DNA of 64,000 nucleotides from [Clostridium] polysaccharolyticum (GCF_900111595.1 NZ_FOHN01000002.1:124001-188000); one strand, 5' to 3'; positions 8,927 to 17,743 are shown, numbered from the stretch's first letter. Made by a program: numbers and translations. Notes: generated from the sequence alone by a model not told the origin.

Positions 8927-9728
8927 GTTTGGCAATTCTCGCTCCACCTAAAGCAGCACGGTTAAAAATACCAGTCCTGCTGTTACCAAATGGATATCCC
9001 TGAAACAAAGCGATCATACTGACATCCTGAATTGTACGATACCACGCTTCATACTCTATTAACGGCAAAGTAAACTTATATTCTATACCATACTTTCTGG
9101 CAATCTGATTTTGATGATTGATGCACTCACTGGTACAGCTCTTAATAGTATCAATCACCAGTTCCCTTTTTTTCTTATCAAATATATCATATCTCCATCT
9201 TAGTTTCTCAGGCAGTTCACTTACAATGTCACGGTAATCACCTTCCATATGTTTTCCCGTAACCAGATTATCATAGTATACATAATCTGTTAAAGTAGCC
9301 CTTAATATCTCTTTATTCTCCATACTCCATTGATAGTGTATTTTCTTTCTGGTTTGAAAAACTATCTCTTCACTTTTTCCTGCAATCTCTTGCTGATATG
9401 GTATAATTCCATCTTTTTCAACAAGCAGAATATAAGGCACATAAAATTTACAAAGCTCTTTCTTGGCTGGCTGCTCCATAATGCCGAGATTAATAAAAAG
9501 ACTTTGAAAAAAACGATGTATTACCTCTTCTTCATTCATGATTAAATCCAGTCCTGAGTCTTCTTCCACCACATCGTACAATGCCGCTTCTACCGCTTCA
9601 TCTATTGCAAGATTATATTGAGTCTGCAAAGTTCGTACCACTTCATAATCAGCCAAATGTATGACATGAAATAATACAAACACAATAAAAAGGATCGAAA
9701 ACAACAAACCATAATCAGAAACACTCAT
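8910..9728 (-). CDS. Tad-like locus membrane-anchored protein, last gene
   Basis: A 272-residue protein of unknown function with one N-terminal membrane segment (about 6-27, LLFSILFIVFVLFHVIHLA) followed by a polar domain that would face outside. I chose the ATG at 9728 (MSVSDYGLL), which follows GGAGGG at nine to ten bases; the ATG at 9746 lacks a site. It overlaps the upstream gene by 14 bp, so the two are translationally coupled. The layout (one N-terminal helix plus extracytoplasmic domain, downstream of TadA- and TadC-like genes) suggests a TadE/TadF-like minor component. No motif proves this. Confidence 0.7.
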   Translation of the reverse strand: MSVSDYGLLFSILFIVFVLFHVIHLADYEVVRTLQTQYNLAIDEAVEAALYDVVEEDSGLDLIMNEEEVIHRFFQSLFINLGIMEQPAKKELCKFYVPYILLVEKDGIIPYQQEIAGKSEEIVFQTRKKIHYQWSMENKEILRATLTDYVYYDNLVTGKHMEGDYRDIVSELPEKLRWRYDIFDKKKRELVIDTIKSCTSECINHQNQIARKYGIEYKFTLPLIEYEAWYRTIQDVSMIALFQGYPFGNSRTGIFNRAALGGARIAKQKRET

Positions 9729-10203
9729 CTCGAACCATCCCTCCATATTGAAGTGGAATATTTTCCACTTCTTTTCTTCCTATAGTCAATACGTGAAGCA
9801 TCCGTTCTAACAAAGTCTTATCCTTTCGTCTGACTGATACTCGAAGAAAATCTCCCTGATGAAGGATATACCAGCTTTTTTTATTCAAAACAGTTTCTAA
9901 AATAGAATCTGTGTACGTCCCAAATACAAAACTCTCCTTTGTCCCTGTATTTTTGTACGTTTCATAAACTGCCATCTCAATTTCATAAACATGCTTGCTT
10001 ACTGCTAACTGCCTTTTGAACTCCTTATATGTATTTTCACTTATATAACCCGTATTTCGAATGCAATCTGTAAAATAAATAACTTGTGACTGTACATATC
10101 CCTGCATAAGGATTTCCCTTTCATAAGAAAAAAACAAGACAGGAACAAGAAACAGCAATACCACAGTAATTATAAACTCCGCTACGAAGCTAAAACTTTT
10201 CAA
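9715..10203 (-). CDS. Tad-like locus TadE/F-like small membrane protein
   Basis: 162 residues starting at TTG behind AGGAGG with seven bases. The N-terminus (SFVAEFIITVVLLFLVPVLFF, about 4-24) is one hydrophobic helix of the pseudopilin/TadE kind, with a Glu at residue 9 that recalls the conserved acidic residue of pilin helices; that link is inference. The rest is a polar domain with Lys- and Tyr-rich stretches. It starts nine bases after the preceding 55-codon gene and overlaps the following gene. Role proposed from position: minor pilin-like component of the Tad-like machine. Confidence 0.65.
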   Translation of the reverse strand: MKSFSFVAEFIITVVLLFLVPVLFFSYEREILMQGYVQSQVIYFTDCIRNTGYISENTYKEFKRQLAVSKHVYEIEMAVYETYKNTGTKESFVFGTYTDSILETVLNKKSWYILHQGDFLRVSVRRKDKTLLERMLHVLTIGRKEVENIPLQYGGMVRDECF

Positions 10204-10212
10204 AATTCCCTC

Positions 10213-10380
10213 CTAATTCCTAATTACTTCACACGAAATAACATGTTGCCGATACATTGCATTATCCACATGATGTTCCATTTCATAAATCTGTTTCGAC
10301 AGGAACACAAGCACCAAAAAAGCAACACAATAGATTGACATCGAAATTCCCTGATACAATAGATCAATACTATTTTTCAT
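10213..10380 (-). CDS. 55-residue single-helix membrane protein in the Tad-like operon
   Basis: A short gene with a near-perfect site (GGAGG, five bases, ATG at 10380). The product begins MKNSIDLLYQGISMSIYC and has one membrane helix (about 13-29, rich in Val/Leu/Phe), then a polar tail ending in EVIRN. It lies nine bases after the preceding gene and nine before the next, as expected for a member of the operon. Short, single-helix and inside a Tad-like cluster, it could be a Flp-type or minor pilin, but it lacks the Gly/Ala-rich cleavage site of Flp pilins. Function unknown. Confidence 0.75.
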   Translation of the reverse strand: MKNSIDLLYQGISMSIYCVAFLVLVFLSKQIYEMEHHVDNAMYRQHVISCEVIRN

Positions 10381-10389
10381 ATTTACCTC

Positions 10390-10863
10390 CTATTCTGTCT
10401 GGCGAAATACTACCCCAATAATGACATGATTCACATCTCGTATAATATCACCAATAAATTGAGCATTTGGATTTATGTAACTGTCACTATTGGAATTTTG
10501 CACTGCATATCCATCTGATTGAACCTTATTTCCCAATGCCCACTCGGTCTCTCCTGTTCCCAGCGTTTTATTTTTCAGCTCATAATGATAAGCTGTTGCA
10601 CATTTATTATTTTCAACCATTACAGATAAATTGCTATTCCGGAATTTATTGATTACATTAATTACTTCACTTCCTGATACCGTAAGTCCGTCATACATAA
10701 CTTTATCGCTTTCATTAAACTCTGCATTCAGCTTACTAATCTGTCCTGCTCCATCTGCCGCTGTATCTCTTGCTTCTCTTGCAATGAAAAATCCTAAACT
10801 GATTACAATGCAAGTAATTATCGTGCCAGCTGCCAGCAACAGCCCTTTTAAACTATTTTCCAT
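10390..10863 (-). CDS. Pilin-like/secreted single-helix protein of the Tad-like operon
   Basis: 157 residues. The N-terminus MENSLKGLLLAAGTIITCIV resembles a prepilin-like helix (about 6-27), followed by Ala- and Asp-rich helix (AREARDTAADGAG) and a soluble domain with a conserved-looking YHYELKN patch and repeated Asn/Ser. The ATG at 10863 follows AGGAGG. It sits directly downstream of the TadC-like gene, where major pilins or pseudopilins are often encoded. I see no clear peptidase cleavage motif, and no prepilin peptidase is encoded nearby. Best description: candidate pilin subunit, not proven. Confidence 0.65.
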   Translation of the reverse strand: MENSLKGLLLAAGTIITCIVISLGFFIAREARDTAADGAGQISKLNAEFNESDKVMYDGLTVSGSEVINVINKFRNSNLSVMVENNKCATAYHYELKNKTLGTGETEWALGNKVQSDGYAVQNSNSDSYINPNAQFIGDIIRDVNHVIIGVVFRQTE

Positions 10864-10876
10864 AACTTCATCCTCC

Positions 10877-12298
10877 TTAAAAAACTATCTGTTTCACATA
10901 TACTTCTAACTGCACAAGGCTTTCCAGCACAAATGGAACAATGAGGTACAGTCCGATTACCGCAATGGCTGGTATAAAAGCAGCAAACGTTCCTAATGCC
11001 CCTCTATTCACTGCGCTTATTTCATTTTCTTGTTTTCTTCTCTCTGCATAGTTTTCCAATTCTAATAAAAGCGGAGTCATTGCCTGTTCTAATCCAGTAA
11101 TCTCGCTTACTTTAAGAACATCTAACAGTTTCATAAATAAACCAAAAGGCGCCAAGCTTTTCCCATGTTCCAATGCCTCTTCATTGTCGTAACTGTATTC
11201 ATCCATACAGACCTGAAGTACAGGTTCAAAAATATCGCTTCCCAGTTCCAGTACATTCAAAATCTCATCAACATCACCGTATCCCTCTGCCACTATCATT
11301 CTAAAAAGGCCATAAAATAAATAACACTCATCCTCCTTCTGTTTTTTCATAAGATAGGTTCGAATCTCTAGATACCATTCAGGTATTCGGGCTAAAATGA
11401 AACTTAAAAGAAATGAAGCCACTACAATAATCAACGGAGCGTACAAACCAATAAAAAGCATAGGGTATAGCATAACAACATTCAGTCCTAAAGATGACAG
11501 AAACAGCACATCATGTATAAAACAGAATTCCTGCAGCTTAAGCCTTGATGAACTGATCTGCAGAATGCGGATTCTCTTCTTCGCTTTTTTTGTCCAGTGT
11601 TTTAGCCACCAGCTATAATAACGTTCCACGAAAGGATTTTTCACAGCTTCTGTTAATCGTCTGCTTTCATAGAAATGCACACTATAATCCCTTCTTAGCC
11701 ACATTGTAATCTGAAAACACAAAAGCGTAATCAACACAATGGCGTATCGAGTAACCACACCATAACTTCCATCATAATATCTGCTTAAATCTGACAGATT
11801 ATATACTCCCCATACCTCTATCACTTTTAAGAGCTGCACTGGAATTAAAATAAGATAGATAAGTCCAGCAAAATCATGCTGTATTTTTTCCCAGTTTAAA
11901 ATCCATAGAAAAATCTGCTTTTTAAGAAAAGATATATTTTTCAGATACGTAGAATCTTCAATAGAATCTCCATACTCCATTGCTAGATAAGAATACATAA
12001 GGAAATGATAATAAAACACAAAGAAATCTTTCTTCTTATATTTACGAAGTTCTTCCCCCTCCCCAAAACAGCCTTCCTCATAAACTTCCTTTATGGTTTT
12101 AGGCAGATTATGTTCTGCTTTTTCCATACACGACTGAAATGTAGCTTCCACATTTTGATACACTGTATATTCATAAAAAATCTGTTCTAAAAATGCCAAA
12201 AAGCTTTTTAGCTTTTTCACCTCTTTCTTTTCTTTGACTATACTTCTCCTGTAATGAAGAAATACTATAATTCCTACTGCATTTATGAGCCAATACAC
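10877..12298 (-). CDS. TadB/TadC-like inner-membrane platform protein (T2SS F domain)
   Basis: About 473 residues. One membrane segment lies at the N-terminus, others in the middle (residues about 185-205, 280-310), and a C-terminal pair ends in GLYLIVPFVLESLV. The last third, with EITGLEQAMTPLLLELENYAERRKQEN, matches the cytoplasmic helical bundle of type II secretion F proteins, which anchor the assembly ATPase. I prefer the GTG at 12298, which overlaps the ATPase stop codon by one base and follows AAAAAGG; a GTG at 12334 is the alternative and would add 12 residues. It couples directly to the TadA-like gene. Confidence 0.78.
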   Translation of the reverse strand: MYWLINAVGIIVFLHYRRSIVKEKKEVKKLKSFLAFLEQIFYEYTVYQNVEATFQSCMEKAEHNLPKTIKEVYEEGCFGEGEELRKYKKKDFFVFYYHFLMYSYLAMEYGDSIEDSTYLKNISFLKKQIFLWILNWEKIQHDFAGLIYLILIPVQLLKVIEVWGVYNLSDLSRYYDGSYGVVTRYAIVLITLLCFQITMWLRRDYSVHFYESRRLTEAVKNPFVERYYSWWLKHWTKKAKKRIRILQISSSRLKLQEFCFIHDVLFLSSLGLNVVMLYPMLFIGLYAPLIIVVASFLLSFILARIPEWYLEIRTYLMKKQKEDECYLFYGLFRMIVAEGYGDVDEILNVLELGSDIFEPVLQVCMDEYSYDNEEALEHGKSLAPFGLFMKLLDVLKVSEITGLEQAMTPLLLELENYAERRKQENEISAVNRGALGTFAAFIPAIAVIGLYLIVPFVLESLVQLEVYVKQIVF

Positions 12299-14001
12299 TA
12301 TATCCTTTTTTCCCAATGCTCTTGTTCCCTCCACCTGTCAAGCTCTATTAAAAACTCCTTCTTTTCTTCTCCATCCAGAGCATCCAATATACGTCTCTTT
12401 GCCTCTTTACTCAAGGAATTGACCAGCTTGTATCTTCCATTTTCATACCGGATGATATCACAGATTTCAAACATATTCGCAGATGATCCTGTGTAATCAG
12501 ATGTTCTTTCCCTAATCTCCGTAATTCGTTCTATATAACGATGACCCTTTTCGGTCTTCCTCATATGAATATCGAATTGAACTGCATGCAATACCTGTTC
12601 CAAAGCAATTCGTTCCTCCGAAAAACCTCCTTCCATTAAAAGTGCATTTCGGAAGGAATAAAGTAAATCTTTAGTGGTCTTGGCATGGTGCGTAAAGACA
12701 GTAAAATCAGATGCCACTTGAGCCATCTGTATCATCCAGGAGCACACTTTGTTAGAAGCCACTTCTCCTAATATATGTACTGCGCCATCCGTTTTCTTTT
12801 GAAAATCCAGTCCACTCTGTCCCGATATGAAATTTGTTTCTTGAAAACTTACAATGTTTCGTTTTGGATACATCTTTCTTAAATGAAGTTCAAAAGCATT
12901 TTCCTGAACTCGCAAGTTAAACCAAGGCCGAATAAACGCAACCAAAGCCATCAGAAGTGTTGTCTTTCCACTTCCTTGTTCTCCTGTTATACCAATATTC
13001 TGGCACCCTTTCACTGCCCATTTCATAAAATGAACTGGAAGTTCTTTTCCTTCATCCCTAAGAAGTTCTTCCATACTGCTAAAACGCACCGAATCAAACT
13101 TTCGGATAAAAAACACCCATCCTTCGCAAAAAGGAGGCCTTGCAACAGCTATACGAGAACCATCTGCCATCTCATTTATCATATAACCTTTTCTTTGTGA
13201 AAGCTGTCCTGGATTCTGAAAGCGGTAAATATTCCTGCAGATACGGATCAGCTCTTTTTGAGATGAGAACTCCAGAAAAGAAAAGTGTATGGATTTTCCA
13301 TGATAAAACACCCAGATACTTTGATAAGAGTAACTCTTTCCTTCTTGAAATGAAAATTCACTCTCTAACAATGTCGTTCCAGAAACCCCACCACTAATAC
13401 CATCTATCCTAAGGTAAAACAATTCATCTATCGGCCCATTGCCCTTTGTATCTTCATATATTCTTTGGGCAACTATATTCACTTTATCTACATACGATAA
13501 CAATATCATTCCTTCCTCTTGGTATATCTCGTGAATATCCTGAGCACTTACCTCGTAGTAGGGTTCCCCTGTTTCGTCAGATTTTTGACTATCTAACTGA
13601 TACTGTTCCATAAGAACCTCTAGTGCATCCCTGCCATGAGATTTTCCATAATGATATAGCAAGATAGCAAATTTATCTCGTGGCACTAAACCAAAACTAT
13701 TACCAAATGGAAGGATTCGGTCTAATTGTTCCTCCGTTAATTTTAGCTGCACTACTAATATGTCTTTTATGAAATCTCGAATAAATATTTTGGCATCATA
13801 ATTCCCAACACTTCCACCTCGAATTGCTTTCCTAAGATCCTGCTTGAACTTCATGATTCTTTCTATTTCCCCCTTAGAACCAACTGCCTCATATGGATTT
13901 TTGTGCAGAATGCCTAAGATAAACTGATTCACCTCCCTTTTTAAGCTTTCGTAATCCAAGCACTTCCCTTTAGCTGTAATATTTTTTTCCTTATGAAACA
14001 A
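12298..14001 (-). CDS. TadA/CpaF-like secretion ATPase
   Basis: Hexameric traffic ATPase of the TadA/CpaF class, which powers assembly of Flp-type pili or related exporters. 567 residues starting at TTG (12-base overlap region with the preceding gene; AGGAGG six bases upstream). The N-terminal 330 residues form the variable regulatory part; Walker A is GEQGSGKTT at 340-348, followed by LRVQENAFELHL (the Asp-box equivalent is Glu-rich), a Walker B region (HILGEVAS) and THHAKTTKDL in the His-box position. The usual GEVRG and TxHAN sequences are therefore diverged. It overlaps the upstream TadZ-like gene by 11 bp. Confidence 0.85.
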   Translation of the reverse strand: MFHKEKNITAKGKCLDYESLKREVNQFILGILHKNPYEAVGSKGEIERIMKFKQDLRKAIRGGSVGNYDAKIFIRDFIKDILVVQLKLTEEQLDRILPFGNSFGLVPRDKFAILLYHYGKSHGRDALEVLMEQYQLDSQKSDETGEPYYEVSAQDIHEIYQEEGMILLSYVDKVNIVAQRIYEDTKGNGPIDELFYLRIDGISGGVSGTTLLESEFSFQEGKSYSYQSIWVFYHGKSIHFSFLEFSSQKELIRICRNIYRFQNPGQLSQRKGYMINEMADGSRIAVARPPFCEGWVFFIRKFDSVRFSSMEELLRDEGKELPVHFMKWAVKGCQNIGITGEQGSGKTTLLMALVAFIRPWFNLRVQENAFELHLRKMYPKRNIVSFQETNFISGQSGLDFQKKTDGAVHILGEVASNKVCSWMIQMAQVASDFTVFTHHAKTTKDLLYSFRNALLMEGGFSEERIALEQVLHAVQFDIHMRKTEKGHRYIERITEIRERTSDYTGSSANMFEICDIIRYENGRYKLVNSLSKEAKRRILDALDGEEKKEFLIELDRWREQEHWEKRI

Positions 14002-14818
14002 AAGAAACCTCCTCTTTTTTCAAGTGTTCCAGCACCAGTTGTGCTGTTTTAGTAGCCTGGTTCATAAACAGATAGTTCTCATCCTGCCGCTTGCAATTCA
14101 TGTTGCGCATAAGAAATTCTACTGCATTTCCTGAACTTACTGCATCTCCAAACTCTACGTTGTAAGGAATTGCTTCAATAGCTTCTTTGGGTATCTGGTA
14201 TCTTCGACAAAGATTTGCTAAATTGAATTTGGATTGTTCCTGATAATTGCCAACTAAAAAAATGGTTTTTTCCATTAGAAAATGATAATTAGAAAAGAAA
14301 TGATCTAAGACTGCTTTATTCTGACACAGATTCACCACGACTAATTCCGCTTCTTCCAAAATAAGCTTTGATGAGAGAGAATGATTTGGAGCCGTATCCA
14401 CAAAAACCAAGTCAAATGTCTGATTAAGCAAAACCAGCAGCGGCTTTATCACTTGATTGAGCTCATATTCAAAATACTCCTGATTCATGTCTGCACTCTT
14501 AGGCAGGTAATAAATCAAATCATCCAAAAACTTTATGGATACATCCTCCATAATCTCTTTATAGGTATAATTAGAATGCACCCGCCGTATCAGTCCATCT
14601 AGTCCTCTCTGATCGTAAAAAGAAAAGGATTCTCTTAAAATATTTGCATTTTTCTCTCTCCCTCCAATCAAAATCTGTTCCAAACCATGCAGACTGCAAT
14701 GATTTTCAAATAAAACTGATTTCTTCCGTTCCAGCATTGCACACAAAATACTTATACATGCCATATTACTTGTGGTTCCTGCCCTGCCACTGCAATTGCT
14801 CCAAAATGCTACTTTCAT
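13991..14818 (-). CDS. TadZ/CpaE-like ParA-family protein with degenerate P-loop
   Basis: 275 residues, first gene of the operon. The fold is that of MinD/ParA-type ATPases such as TadZ, which localise the pilus machine: an N-terminal strand and loop (VAFWSNCSGRAGTTSNMA), then LVFVDTAPNHSLSS near residue 140 as the switch region, then a nucleotide-base region. The P-loop SGRAGTTS lacks the two lysines of KGGVGKTT, so ATP hydrolysis is doubtful; a degenerate loop is also known in some TadZ and CpaE proteins. The ATG at 14818 follows AAAGGAG. No separate promoter with good boxes was seen just upstream. Confidence 0.72.
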   Translation of the reverse strand: MKVAFWSNCSGRAGTTSNMACISILCAMLERKKSVLFENHCSLHGLEQILIGGREKNANILRESFSFYDQRGLDGLIRRVHSNYTYKEIMEDVSIKFLDDLIYYLPKSADMNQEYFEYELNQVIKPLLVLLNQTFDLVFVDTAPNHSLSSKLILEEAELVVVNLCQNKAVLDHFFSNYHFLMEKTIFLVGNYQEQSKFNLANLCRRYQIPKEAIEAIPYNVEFGDAVSSGNAVEFLMRNMNCKRQDENYLFMNQATKTAQLVLEHLKKEEVSFVS

Positions 14819-14965
14819 TGCGTAACTCCTTTCACATACATAACCTTTCTGTCTTTTGGATTTTGTTAAAAACTGAATCTTTACAAGAATATTTTGATAA
14901 AACAGAAATTAATTTAGATATAAAATAGAAATTGAATAGATATGTAAACTTCTTGTGTAGATAAT

Positions 14966-15001
14966 AATACCCCATTCACATTATTTTGTAAATAGGGTAT
15001 T
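14966..15001 (-). terminator. Hairpin downstream of the 50-residue gene
   Basis: AATACCC (14966-14972) pairs with GGGTATT (14995-15001), with inner pairs of the TTTACA/TGTGAA type (one wobble on the minus strand). The T-run is weak, so it may be an attenuated terminator. The rest of 14819-15039 is AT-rich with no gene that I can see. Confidence 0.45.
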
Positions 15002-15039
15002 TCTATTTTCGTTTTTCATTTTATGTGTTTTTTCGACAT

Positions 15040-15192
15040 TTAGAATATAACCTCTGACTTACGTTTCAGCAGTCTGGTACTGCATACCAGCATGACAATC
15101 CCTGTAGCGATTCCCATAACAATTGTTATTATTCCAAATACAAGGTTTACAATCCCCGTGACTTTCATAGTACTATAAATTTTTTCATTCAT
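15040..15192 (-). CDS. 50-residue two-helix membrane protein next to pyrE
   Basis: A short gene with a strong site: GGAGGG, five bases, ATG at 15192. The product begins MNEKIYSTMKVTGIVNLVFG; residues about 11-45 are hydrophobic and could form one long or two short membrane helices, ending with the basic RLLKRKS. It begins 15 bp after the pyrE stop and so is probably read from the pyrE promoter. Similar tiny membrane proteins are familiar to me next to pyrE in Lachnospiraceae, from memory only. No function is known. Confidence 0.7.
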   Translation of the reverse strand: MNEKIYSTMKVTGIVNLVFGIITIVMGIATGIVMLVCSTRLLKRKSEVIF

Positions 15193-15206
15193 AAAATCCC
15201 TCCAAG

Positions 15207-15881
15207 CTATTTTACACCATACTCTTCATAGTACAGATCAATTGCTGCTTTCATGGCATCGTCAATTACTATTTTACCCTTATAAGGCTTATTATATAAG
15301 TGCTCTACAACTTCTTCCATTGTAACAATGGCTGTAGTTTTCATTCCATAAGTTTCTTCTATTTCATCTAATGCACTTTTTTCACCTGTTCCACGTTCCA
15401 TGCGGTTTACAGAAACAACTAAACCCAAAACCTGGACGTCTCCCTGTTCCTTGATTATTGGCATAGTTTCACGAATAGATTTACCAGATGTCGTTACATC
15501 CTCAATCATAATGACACGATCCCCATCTTCAATTGGACTTCCTAATAAAATCCCTGTATCACCATGGTCTTTCACTTCTTTTCGATTGGAGCAGTAACGT
15601 ACATCTTTGTCACAGAATTCGCTCAAAGCCATTGAAGTGGCTACACTAAGGGGAATTCCTTTATAAGCTGGTCCAAATAATACATCAAAATCCGTTCCAA
15701 ATTTTTCTTCAATTGCTTTTGCATAATACTGTCCCAGCTTGCGAAGCTGTGAACCAGTACGATAAAAACCAGTGTTAATAAAAAATGGGGTATTTCTTCC
15801 ACTCTTAGTTACAAAATCTCCAAACTTCAACACGTTAGAATCTACCATAAATTCTATAAATTCCTTCTTATATTGTTCCAT
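15207..15881 (-). CDS. pyrE: Orotate phosphoribosyltransferase
   Basis: Converts orotate and PRPP to orotidine 5'-phosphate in UMP synthesis. 224 residues, normal for the type. The PRPP loop IMIEDVTTSGKS is clear, with FINTGFYRTG near residue 34 and the flexible catalytic loop around SNRKEVKDHG. The ATG at 15881 follows AAAGGAGAAT. It has its own strong promoter 115 bp upstream, separate from pyrD, so pyrE can be expressed apart from pyrKD. No PyrR-box motif was found in its leader. The next gene is the 50-residue membrane protein. Confidence 0.95.
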   Translation of the reverse strand: MEQYKKEFIEFMVDSNVLKFGDFVTKSGRNTPFFINTGFYRTGSQLRKLGQYYAKAIEEKFGTDFDVLFGPAYKGIPLSVATSMALSEFCDKDVRYCSNRKEVKDHGDTGILLGSPIEDGDRVIMIEDVTTSGKSIRETMPIIKEQGDVQVLGLVVSVNRMERGTGEKSALDEIEETYGMKTTAIVTMEEVVEHLYNKPYKGKIVIDDAMKAAIDLYYEEYGVK

Positions 15882-15987
15882 CTTAAATTCTCCTTTATTC
15901 TGTCATAATGTGATGTATTTTATCTATTCGTCTTTCAATACCCTGCCAAATAGTTCCAATACCAGGCTATTTAAACACACTGAAATT

Positions 15988-16016
15988 ATTATAACATCCC
16001 CTAATGTATCTTTCAA
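15988..16016 (-). promoter_or_regulatory. pyrE promoter
   Basis: TTGAAA (16011-16016), 17-bp spacer and TATAAT (15988-15993) on the minus strand. The leader is about 105 nt. Confidence 0.75.
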
Positions 16017-16046
16017 CTTCCTAACATTCCATCAAAAAAACGAACT

Positions 16047-16949
16047 TTATTTCACACAGCCAATAAAATCCTTAACATCTTCTACATTCTGCTGCTTCAT
16101 AAATGCCTGCATGCCAGCCAGAATATCCAAAGTAGCTCTTGGATTATGGAAATTAGCAGTTCCAACGGATACTGCTGTTGCTCCTGCCATCATAAACTCA
16201 ATGGCATCTTCGCCTGTCATAATGCCACCCATTCCTATAATTGGAACTTTTACCGCATTGGCAGCCTGATATACCATTCGTACTGCAACCGGCTTAATGG
16301 CTGGACCTGACAAACCGCCTGTTTTATTGGCAACTGCAAATGTTCTTCTATTGATATCAATTTTCATACCAGTCAATGTATTAATTAAGGACAATATATC
16401 TGCACCACCTGCTTCTGCTGCCTTTGCAGTTTCTGTGATATCTGTCACATTGGGACTAAGTTTCATAATTACCGGCTGTTTTGCCCTTTTCTTAATTTCC
16501 TTTGTAATCTCTTCCACTGCCTTTGGATTTTGCCCAAATGCAATCCCGCCTTCTTTTACATTTGGACAGGAAATATTAATTTCTAATAAGTCCACTGGCT
16601 GATCCCCTAACCGTTCTACTACTTCACAATAATCCTCGGTAGTCCTGCCACATACATTTACAATAATTTTTGTATCGTACTTCTTTAAAAATGGAATATC
16701 ACGCTGTATAAACAAATCAATTCCTGGGTTCTGAAGTCCTACTGCGTTAATCATCCCGCCGTATGTTTCTGCAATTCTTGGTGTAGGATTGCCTGGCCAT
16801 GGCACATTGGCAACACCTTTCGTAACTACCGCACCTAACTGGCTTAAATCAACAAATTCACTATATTCTGCACCAGAACCAAAAGTACCGGATGCTGTCA
16901 TAACAGGATTGCTAAGTTCAACTCCTGCAAGATTCACTTTCATATTCAT
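16047..16949 (-). CDS. pyrD: Dihydroorotate dehydrogenase, type 1B catalytic subunit
   Basis: FMN enzyme that oxidises dihydroorotate to orotate with NAD as final acceptor through PyrK. 300 residues. The fold begins VELSNPVMTASGTFG, the FMN/substrate region has VTKGV and NAVGLQNPG, and the catalytic base is the Cys in NISCPNVKEGG (about residue 129), the mark of class 1 enzymes; GGIMTGEDA is the phosphate-binding loop. The ATG at 16949 follows AGGAGAG. It starts 20 bp after pyrK and is transcribed with it. Confidence 0.95.
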   Translation of the reverse strand: MNMKVNLAGVELSNPVMTASGTFGSGAEYSEFVDLSQLGAVVTKGVANVPWPGNPTPRIAETYGGMINAVGLQNPGIDLFIQRDIPFLKKYDTKIIVNVCGRTTEDYCEVVERLGDQPVDLLEINISCPNVKEGGIAFGQNPKAVEEITKEIKKRAKQPVIMKLSPNVTDITETAKAAEAGGADILSLINTLTGMKIDINRRTFAVANKTGGLSGPAIKPVAVRMVYQAANAVKVPIIGMGGIMTGEDAIEFMMAGATAVSVGTANFHNPRATLDILAGMQAFMKQQNVEDVKDFIGCVK

Positions 16950-16969
16950 ATCATTCTCTCCTGTTCTGC

Positions 16970-17743
16970 CTAAAATGCATCAATTTCATCTGCGTAAAAT
17001 ACAGGACCATCTTTGCAGATTCGCTTGTTATTTACATTCGTGTGATGATCTTTTTCTTTAGATCTGCAGACACAGGCAAGACATGCACCGATTCCACAAG
17101 CCATTTTTTCTTCTAAAGACAGCTGTGCCTTGATTCCATGTTCACTGGCATATGCCTTAATGCCCTTCAGCATTGGAGCTGGACCACATGCAAAAATAAT
17201 ATCTGCATCTAAGTTATGTTCTTTTATGGCATCCATAACATTCCCCTTTGTACCTGCTGTGCCATCCTCCGTAGATACATAAACATCACCGTACGTTTCA
17301 AATTCATTTTTTAAGAATAAATCATTCGTACGGTAACCTAACACAATACTCTTTTCAATAGAAAGAGATTTTGCCAGTTCAAGCATTGGAGGAATTCCAA
17401 TACCACCACCAATTAAGACTGCTTTTTTCCCTTCTAATGTAAAACCATTTCCTAAAGGCCCCATCACTTCAACCGTTTCTCCTTCTTGTAAAGCCGAGAA
17501 CTCTTTCGTACCGGAACCTGCAATACGGAATACTACACGAAGTGTTCCTTCTTGTGCATTTATCTCACAGATACTAATCGGGCGTGGCAATAACCTGCTT
17601 CCATCTTTACTGAAAAACGAGATAAATTGTCCTGGTTTTGCTTCATTTGCTATCGTCTGTTCTTTGATCCATAAGCTGTAAATGTCATCTGTAATTGCTT
17701 CTATTTTTAAAACTACAGCTTGTCCTTTCACTTTTCCTGCCAT
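16970..17743 (-). CDS. pyrK: Dihydroorotate dehydrogenase electron-transfer subunit
   Basis: Iron-sulfur flavoprotein that moves electrons from PyrD to NAD. From the chosen start it has 257 residues: a ferredoxin-reductase FAD domain (LLPRPISI near residue 50), an NAD domain (GGGIGIPPML near residue 105), and a C-terminal [2Fe-2S] site with ACGIGACLACVC and a further Cys in RICKDGPVF. I prefer the ATG at 17743 (MAGKVKGQ), which has GGAGG five bases upstream; the two upstream ATGs (17764, 17755) lack one. A near-consensus promoter precedes it and should serve pyrK-pyrD. Confidence 0.93.
   Translation of the reverse strand: MAGKVKGQAVVLKIEAITDDIYSLWIKEQTIANEAKPGQFISFFSKDGSRLLPRPISICEINAQEGTLRVVFRIAGSGTKEFSALQEGETVEVMGPLGNGFTLEGKKAVLIGGGIGIPPMLELAKSLSIEKSIVLGYRTNDLFLKNEFETYGDVYVSTEDGTAGTKGNVMDAIKEHNLDADIIFACGPAPMLKGIKAYASEHGIKAQLSLEEKMACGIGACLACVCRSKEKDHHTNVNNKRICKDGPVFYADEIDAF

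Noticed and set aside
14819-15039. A promoter for the Tad-like operon in the AT-rich gap
   Set aside because: Several TATA-like boxes exist but none has a -35 with acceptable spacing, so none is reported.
15882-15987. PyrR attenuator in the pyrE leader
   Set aside because: I could find neither the PyrR anti-antiterminator consensus nor a terminator; only weak short repeats are present.
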